NCBI GenBank assembly: GCA_964597305.1
Contig: CAZQWU010000026.1
Span: 1-16,950 of the forward strand
From: UBA7398 sp964597305
GTDB lineage: Bacteria; Actinomycetota; Actinomycetes; Nanopelagicales; Nanopelagicaceae
DNA length: 16,950 bases
Direction: 5' to 3'
Of the stretch, positions 12,996 to 16,950 are shown piece after piece. The notes under the pieces are model-generated. The model saw only the letters and a program-made list of their open reading frames with translations, was not told the DNA's origin and did no database searches. The position numbers and the translations under genes were made by a program. Position 1 is the stretch's first letter. Every line of letters begins with the position of its first letter.

Positions 12996-15707
12996 TCCTT
13001 CGGTATTTCCTGGATCTGCTGCCGAAATATCATCAAGCGTGTATTTCGCAAGCGCTTGGTTGAGCACCTTCATCTTTATTTTATTTTCCTCAACAAGTTG
13101 TGAAAGTACTCCTACCGTAATTGATTCGGCATCAACCTTGAAATGTCGGCGTAAGGCGCCTCGTGTGTCAGACATTCCAAAGCCATCTGTGCCTAAGGAG
13201 TTAAATTTTTGCGGCACCCATGGTGCGATTTGATCTTGTACTGCGCGCATGTAATCGCTCACCGCAAGAACTGGACCGTTAAATCCAGAGAGGACCTCTG
13301 TGAGGTAGGCAGACTTTTTCTTCGTTGGATTCATTAAATTATGTTGATCGACAGCAAGCCCATCACGCCGCAATTCGTTCCACGACGTTACTGACCAGAC
13401 ATTTGCGCTCACACCCCAGTCTTCTTTGAGGAGTTTTTGTGCCTTGAGCGCGGCATTCATGGTGATACCCGATGCCAAAATATTCGCCTGACGTTTCTTT
13501 CGGCCTTTCGATTCTGAATAGAGATAGATTCCTTTAAGCAAGCCTTGCACATTGATATGCGGTGGTTCTTCCGGCTGAACATAAGGCTCGTTATAAACAG
13601 TGAGATAGTAGAAAATATTTTCGCTATTTTCACCATACATTCGGCGCAAACCATCTCGGACGATATGGCCTAGTTCAAAAGCGTATGCCGGATCGTAAGA
13701 AACTACTGCTGGATTAGTTGATGCTAAAAGATGTGAATGTCCGTCTTCATGTTGCAGTCCTTCACCATTGAGCGTAGTTCGACCTGCGGTTGCTCCCATG
13801 ACAAAGCCCCGTGCCATCTGGTCGGTTGCTGCCCAAAATGCATCACCAGTTCGTTGGAATCCAAACATGGAATAGAAGATATACACCGGAATCATTGGTT
13901 CATCATGCGTTGAATAGGAAGTGCCAACTGCAGTGAATGAAGCAGCAGAACCAGCCTCATTAATTCCTTCATGCAAGATAACGCCATTAGTCGATTCTTT
14001 ATAAGAAAGCATCAGTTCGCGATCAACCGAGAGGTATTTCTGTCCGTGCGGTGAATAAATTTTCATCGTCGGGAAGAGTGAATCCATACCAAACGTTCGC
14101 GCTTCGTCGGGGATGATCGGAACAATGCGTGAACCCAGCGATTCATCTTTGACGAGATCTTTAAGCAAACGAACAAATGCCATAGTTGTTGCAACTTCTT
14201 GATGACCTGATCCGCGAGAAGCAACCTCAAATGCAGTAGCTGCTGGTTGGGGAAGTGGTCGCGATTTCGCACGTCGGCGAGGGATAGATCCACCCAACTG
14301 GTTTCGTCGATCCATTAAATACTGATATTCCGGCGAATCTTTTCCAGGGTGATAGTACGGTGGTAAATATTTATCGAGTTTGTCATCTGGAATCGGAATT
14401 CCCAGGCGATCACGGAAGGCGATGATGTCTTCTAATGTCATCTTTTTCATTTGATGCGTTGCATTACGACCTTCAAAATGTGATCCTAAAGTCCAACCCT
14501 TAATGGTTTTAGCAAGAATGACCGTTGGTTTCCCACGATGCATAGTTGCAGCCTTATATGCCGCGTACAACTTGCGATAATCATGGCCACCACGCTTGAG
14601 ATTCCAAATCTGATCATCGCTCCAATTCGCCACCAAAGCAGCAGTTCGCGGATCACGGCCAAAGAAATTCTCTCGGACAAATCGACCATCTTCAGATTTG
14701 AATGTTTGGAAATCACCGTCAGGGGTCTTATTCATTAAATCAACGAGCGCGCCATCGCGATCTTGCGAGAGTAACGAATCCCATTCACGACCCCAGACAA
14801 CTTTAATAACATTCCAACCAGCTCCATTAAAGAGCGCTTCTAATTCTTGAATAATTTTTCCATTGCCACGTACCGGTCCATCAAGGCGTTGCAAATTGCA
14901 ATTTACGACGAAGGTTAAATTATCTAAACCTTCGCGCGCTGCGAGTGATAGCGCTGAGACGCTCTCTGGTTCATCCATTTCGCCATCACCAAGAAATGCC
15001 CACACTCTTTGATCACTTGTATCTTTAATACCGCGGCCATGTAGGTAGCGATTAAATCGAGCTTGATAAATTGCATTGATCGGACCAAGTCCCATCGATA
15101 CCGTTGGAAATTGCCAAAACTCTGGCATCAATCGTGGATGGGGATATGACGAGAGTCCGCCACCTGGATGTGACAGTTCTTGTCGAAAACCATCCAACTG
15201 ATGTTCAGTTAATCGACCTTCGAGATAGGCACGAGAATACATTCCCGGACTTGCATGCCCTTGGAAGAAAATCTGATCGCCGCCACCTGCATGATCCATT
15301 CCACGGAAGAAGTGATTAAAACCAACTTCATAAAGTGATGCCGATGATGCAAATGTTGAAATGTGTCCGCCAACGCCAATTCCAGGGCGTTGTGCTCGGT
15401 GTACTAACAGCGCTGCGTTCCATCGAATAAATGCGCGAATACGACGCTCCATCGCTTCATCGCCAGGAAATTGTGGTTCTCGCTCGGGAGGAATGGTGTT
15501 GATGTAATCAGTTAAACGAAGTGCAGGGACATTGAGTGATTGTTCGTGTGCTCGCTTAAGGAGCGAGAGCATCAAATAGCGAGCCCGAGTTGGCCCCGCA
15601 TGTTTCACTAAAGCATCGAAGGACTGGTGCCATTCGGCGGTCTCTTCCGGATTGGTATCGACGAGTTGCTCGATATTGTGATCCGAGAGCCCATTATTTT
15701 CAGTCAC
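12987..15707 (-). CDS. aceE: Pyruvate dehydrogenase E1 component (homodimeric type)
   Basis: AceE is the thiamine-diphosphate-dependent E1 of the pyruvate dehydrogenase complex; it decarboxylates pyruvate and acetylates the lipoyl group of E2. From the GTG at 15707 the protein has 906 residues, close to the family length. Conserved blocks are the active-site Q-G-H-A-S-P-G (His151), the ThDP motif beginning G-D-G-E-M-D-E-P-E (240-248) and ending N-L-Q-R-L-D-G (from 271), G-I-N-E-A-G in the pyrimidine domain, and [14 protein letters not shown]. The frame is open to a GTG at 15884, but that would cross into the divergent DUF3052 gene. The GTG at 15707 has a GGAAAG ribosome-site-like stretch eight bases before it and gives the family N-terminus. 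E2 and E3 are not in the window. It is a one-gene unit facing the MFS gene. Confidence 0.96.
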   Translation of the reverse strand: MTENNGLSDHNIEQLVDTNPEETAEWHQSFDALVKHAGPTRARYLMLSLLKRAHEQSLNVPALRLTDYINTIPPEREPQFPGDEAMERRIRAFIRWNAALLVHRAQRPGIGVGGHISTFASSASLYEVGFNHFFRGMDHAGGGDQIFFQGHASPGMYSRAYLEGRLTEHQLDGFRQELSHPGGGLSSYPHPRLMPEFWQFPTVSMGLGPINAIYQARFNRYLHGRGIKDTSDQRVWAFLGDGEMDEPESVSALSLAAREGLDNLTFVVNCNLQRLDGPVRGNGKIIQELEALFNGAGWNVIKVVWGREWDSLLSQDRDGALVDLMNKTPDGDFQTFKSEDGRFVRENFFGRDPRTAALVANWSDDQIWNLKRGGHDYRKLYAAYKAATMHRGKPTVILAKTIKGWTLGSHFEGRNATHQMKKMTLEDIIAFRDRLGIPIPDDKLDKYLPPYYHPGKDSPEYQYLMDRRNQLGGSIPRRRAKSRPLPQPAATAFEVASRGSGHQEVATTMAFVRLLKDLVKDESLGSRIVPIIPDEARTFGMDSLFPTMKIYSPHGQKYLSVDRELMLSYKESTNGVILHEGINEAGSAASFTAVGTSYSTHDEPMIPVYIFYSMFGFQRTGDAFWAATDQMARGFVMGATAGRTTLNGEGLQHEDGHSHLLASTNPAVVSYDPAYAFELGHIVRDGLRRMYGENSENIFYYLTVYNEPYVQPEEPPHINVQGLLKGIYLYSESKGRKKRQANILASGITMNAALKAQKLLKEDWGVSANVWSVTSWNELRRDGLAVDQHNLMNPTKKKSAYLTEVLSGFNGPVLAVSDYMRAVQDQIAPWVPQKFNSLGTDGFGMSDTRGALRRHFKVDAESITVGVLSQLVEENKIKMKVLNQALAKYTLDDISAADPGNTEGSG

Positions 15708-15772
15708 GGCGCTATCTTTCCGCTTTACGGGCGAGTAGTCACATCCGAAACCGTTTTTCGTGAGGTTCCCGC

Positions 15773-15801
15773 TTGTGGTCTTAATCTCCCTTCTCCATAA
15801 T
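15773..15801 (+). promoter_or_regulatory. Candidate promoter of the DUF3052-peroxiredoxin operon
   Basis: TTGTGG (15773-15778) and CATAAT (15796-15801) are separated by exactly 17 bases and resemble sigma-70-type -35 and -10 boxes. Transcription would begin near 15808, leaving a leader of about 42 bases before the GTG at 15850. The predicted start lies inside the palindrome at 15806-15824. Confidence 0.45.
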
Positions 15802-15805
15802 TTCC

Positions 15806-15824
15806 GCAGTGGAAATTCCACTGC
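15806..15824. promoter_or_regulatory. Perfect 9-1-9 palindrome, likely operator between aceE and DUF3052
   Basis: GCAGTGGAA (15806-15814), one A, then TTCCACTGC (15816-15824) form a perfect inverted repeat in the 142-base gap between aceE and the DUF3052 gene. It is the strongest intergenic palindrome seen in the window. It covers the predicted start of plus-strand transcription, the position of a repressor operator, and lies about 100 bases upstream of the aceE start. No T tract follows, so it does not look like a terminator. The regulator is unknown. Confidence 0.55.
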
Positions 15825-15849
15825 CATTGTCGACGAGAGGCAGGTATCG

Positions 15850-16266
15850 GTGAGCGCCCCTGTGGGGTCAGTGCAACTGACCACCCGAATGGGAATTGAA
15901 AAAGGTCACCTTATTCTTGAGGTTGGCCACGGCAATGATTGCGATGAAGATATTCGCAAAGCCATAATCCAAGTGTCCGGAAACGAATTGTTATCCGGAA
16001 AAATAAATGAAGTTGTCGACGCCGTTGTTCTCTGGTGGCGCGAAGACGATGGTGATCTGATTGATGAATTAGTCGATGGATTGACTTATTTAGTAGATGG
16101 TGGACCGATCTGGCTGATGACTCCAAAAGTTGGTCGCACAGGTCATGTAGAACCAAGTGATATTCAAGATGCAGCGCCTACAGCAGGGCTGAGCGTTACC
16201 TCAACTTTTCCGATTGGAGCTAATTGGGGAACAACTCGATTAGTAGCACGTAAAACAAAAAAATAA
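15850..16266 (+). CDS. DUF3052 family protein
   Basis: This 138-residue protein belongs to the actinobacterial DUF3052 family, whose role is unknown. Conserved stretches are the acidic [13 protein letters not shown] (about residues 23-35), [11 protein letters not shown] (about 59-69), [10 protein letters not shown] (about 87-96), H-V-E-P-S-D-I (99-105) and A-G-L (112-114). It is cytosolic and acidic. The frame is open upstream to 15760, but the GTG at 15850 is preferred: it gives the family length, lies downstream of the candidate promoter, and has GAGAGG about nine bases before it. An ATG at 15889 is a second choice. It is followed after 20 bases by the peroxiredoxin gene and lies opposite aceE. 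From memory, the same aceE / DUF3052 / ahpE grouping is found in M. tuberculosis (Rv2241, Rv2239c, Rv2238c). Confidence 0.87.
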   Translation: MSAPVGSVQLTTRMGIEKGHLILEVGHGNDCDEDIRKAIIQVSGNELLSGKINEVVDAVVLWWREDDGDLIDELVDGLTYLVDGGPIWLMTPKVGRTGHVEPSDIQDAAPTAGLSVTSTFPIGANWGTTRLVARKTKK

Positions 16267-16286
16267 CTACGACAAAGAAACGAGAC

Positions 16287-16748
16287 ATGATGGCACTCGA
16301 CGTTGGCTCCGCAGCACCAGATTTTGAGCTCACTGACCAATTTGGTCAGAAAGTTTCTCTCTCATCGTTCAAGGGAAAAAAGAATGTCGTCATAACTTTT
16401 TTCCCCTTTGCCTTCACCGGAACTTGTACTGGTGAACTTTGCGCACTTCGCGATGACATCTCTGCTTTTCTCAATGACAATGTTCAATTAATAGCAATTT
16501 CTTGTGATTCACCATTTACTCAAAAAGTTTTTGCAGAACGCGAAAATTATCAATTCCCGGTCCTCAGTGATTTTTGGCCACATGGCGCAACGGCAAAGGC
16601 ATACGGAGTATTTGAAGATTCTCGTGGTTGCGCATTGCGCGGCACATTCATCATTGATAAATCCGGCATTGTTCGCTGGTCAATAGTCAATGGATTAGGT
16701 GCTGCACGTGATCTCAGTGAATACAAGAAAGCACTGAGTTCGCTCTAA
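16287..16748 (+). CDS. AhpE-like peroxiredoxin
   Basis: This 153-residue thiol peroxidase reduces hydroperoxides. The active site P-F-A-F-T-G-T-C (residues 40-47) has the P-x3-T-x2-C pattern with peroxidatic Cys47, and Arg118 in A-L-R-G-T-F-I-I-D is the partner arginine. The segment L-S-D-F-W-P-H-G-A (93-101) is close to M. tuberculosis AhpE, which supports an AhpE-type over a Bcp-type assignment. Unlike the one-Cys M. tuberculosis enzyme, as I recall it, this one has a second cysteine five residues on (Cys52) in G-E-L-C, the position of the resolving cysteine in some Bcp enzymes, plus Cys73 and Cys115. Two adjacent ATGs (16287, 16290) are possible starts. It is co-directional with DUF3052 after a 20-base gap and probably shares its mRNA. 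Confidence 0.92.
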   Translation: MMALDVGSAAPDFELTDQFGQKVSLSSFKGKKNVVITFFPFAFTGTCTGELCALRDDISAFLNDNVQLIAISCDSPFTQKVFAERENYQFPVLSDFWPHGATAKAYGVFEDSRGCALRGTFIIDKSGIVRWSIVNGLGAARDLSEYKKALSSL

Positions 16749-16767
16749 TCTTTTCCTAGGCTAGACT
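16739..16767 (+). promoter_or_regulatory. Candidate promoter of the tRNA-Val gene
   Basis: TTCGCT (16739-16744, over the peroxiredoxin stop) and TAGACT (16762-16767) are 17 bases apart. An overlapping TAGGCT (16757-16762) is a second -10 choice. Transcription would start about 8 bases before the mature tRNA. Confidence 0.45.
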
Positions 16768-16781
16768 TCGTCGTCTCAACC

Positions 16782-16853
16782 GGGTGGTTAGCTCAGCGGT
16801 AGAGCGCCTCGTTTACACCGAGGATGTCGGGGGTTCGAAACCCTCACCGCCCA
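16782..16853 (+). tRNA. tRNA-Val (anticodon UAC)
   Basis: A complete 72-base cloverleaf. The acceptor stem GGGTGGT pairs with ACCGCCC (16846-16852, one G-U), the D stem is GCTC/GAGC, and the anticodon stem CCTCG/CGAGG encloses the loop TTTACAC with anticodon TAC at 16814-16816. The variable loop has five bases, and the T stem GGGGG/CCCTC encloses TTCGAAA. The discriminator base is A (16853). CCA is not encoded; CGC follows, so the end must be added by tRNA nucleotidyltransferase. It reads GUA and, depending on wobble modification, other valine codons. Confidence 0.96.
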
Positions 16854-16895
16854 CGCACTATGAAAAGGATTTAGCGCTTTAGTTGTAGGTAAAAA

Positions 16896-16950
16896 GTGGC
16901 AGCCGAAATCAAAAATAAGAAAAGCGCTGGAAAAATCTTCGCAAATGTAT
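16896..16950 (+). CDS. Start of an unidentified gene, cut by the window edge
   Basis: A frame opens with GTG at 16896 and stays open for 18 codons to the edge. It begins M-A-A-E-I-K-N-K-K-S-A-G-K-I-F and is Lys-rich. AGGT lies six bases before the GTG and could serve as a ribosome site. Too little is visible to identify the protein, and the reading is tentative. Confidence 0.4.
   Translation, partial: MAAEIKNKKSAGKIFANV

Noticed and set aside
15708..15884. Long N-terminal extensions of aceE (GTG 15884) and of DUF3052 (GTG 15760), which overlap each other by 125 bp
   Set aside because: The extensions are antisense to one another, have no family counterpart, and run across the candidate promoter and palindrome. 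The shorter starts give family-length proteins.
16854..16895. Rho-independent terminator after tRNA-Val
   Set aside because: No GC-rich hairpin followed by a T run is visible in the bases after the tRNA or after the peroxiredoxin gene.
16873..16928. Inverted repeat AGCGCTTT ... AAAGCGCT with a 40-bp loop around the start of the last partial gene
   Set aside because: Eight-base arms with a long loop are weak evidence and the second arm lies in coding sequence. It might occlude the start, but this cannot be told here.
1..16950. Search for CRISPR arrays, insertion sequences, prophage, defence or biosynthetic islands
   Set aside because: No direct repeat array, transposase, integrase, restriction or toxin gene is visible. 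Genes are core or conserved actinobacterial types with uniform composition by eye.

Overview
The window looks like a compact, AT-leaning chromosome segment of an actinobacterium. The base composition looks mid-40s % GC by eye, not counted. Actinobacterial markers are an AceE-type homodimeric pyruvate dehydrogenase E1, the aceE / DUF3052 / AhpE-like peroxiredoxin neighbourhood, a MurA with Asp in place of the catalytic Cys (as in Mycobacterium), a DUF4032 protein and an actinobacterial CxxC/HxH small protein. Low GC combined with extreme compactness suggests a streamlined freshwater lineage such as Nanopelagicales (acI: Planktophila/Nanopelagicus). That placement is inference, since no rRNA is present.

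Layout. Bases 1-555 hold the end of the ATP synthase operon (atpD 3' end, then a very short atpC). Bases 552-2457 hold murA (-) and a PduO-type cobalamin adenosyltransferase (+). Bases 2447-4616 hold a minus-strand operon of an ABC-2 ATPase, its permease and a small secreted protein. Bases 4652-8319 alternate a small putative zinc protein (+), an aldehyde dehydrogenase (-), an alpha/beta hydrolase (+) and an AI-2E-family membrane protein (-). Bases 8388-10891 hold a DUF4032 kinase-like protein (+), methylmalonyl-CoA epimerase (-) and the MeaB GTPase (+). Bases 10909-12995 hold a redox-dead thioredoxin/TPR protein (YbbN-like) and an MFS transporter. Bases 12987-15707 are aceE (-). Bases 15850-16748 hold DUF3052 and an AhpE-like peroxiredoxin, followed by tRNA-Val(UAC) and the start of one more gene at the right edge.

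Functionally most of this is core metabolism: ATP synthesis, peptidoglycan precursor synthesis, pyruvate oxidation, and three accessory parts of the B12-dependent methylmalonyl-CoA pathway (adenosyltransferase, epimerase, MeaB; the mutase itself is not here). No mobile element, CRISPR array, prophage or defence system is visible. No gene-free stretch exceeds about 150 bp; the longest is 15708-15849, which holds a promoter and a palindrome.

The most interesting signal is architectural. The coding strand switches twelve times. All six convergent junctions have stop codons that overlap (4-11 bp), and most genes that begin a transcription unit have a TANNNT-like -10 box 6-7 nt before the start codon, implying leaderless mRNAs. 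Two divergent pairs share overlapping -10 boxes in about 20 bp. Alongside this, two proteins (ATP synthase epsilon and MeaB) end where their usual C-terminal domains would begin.
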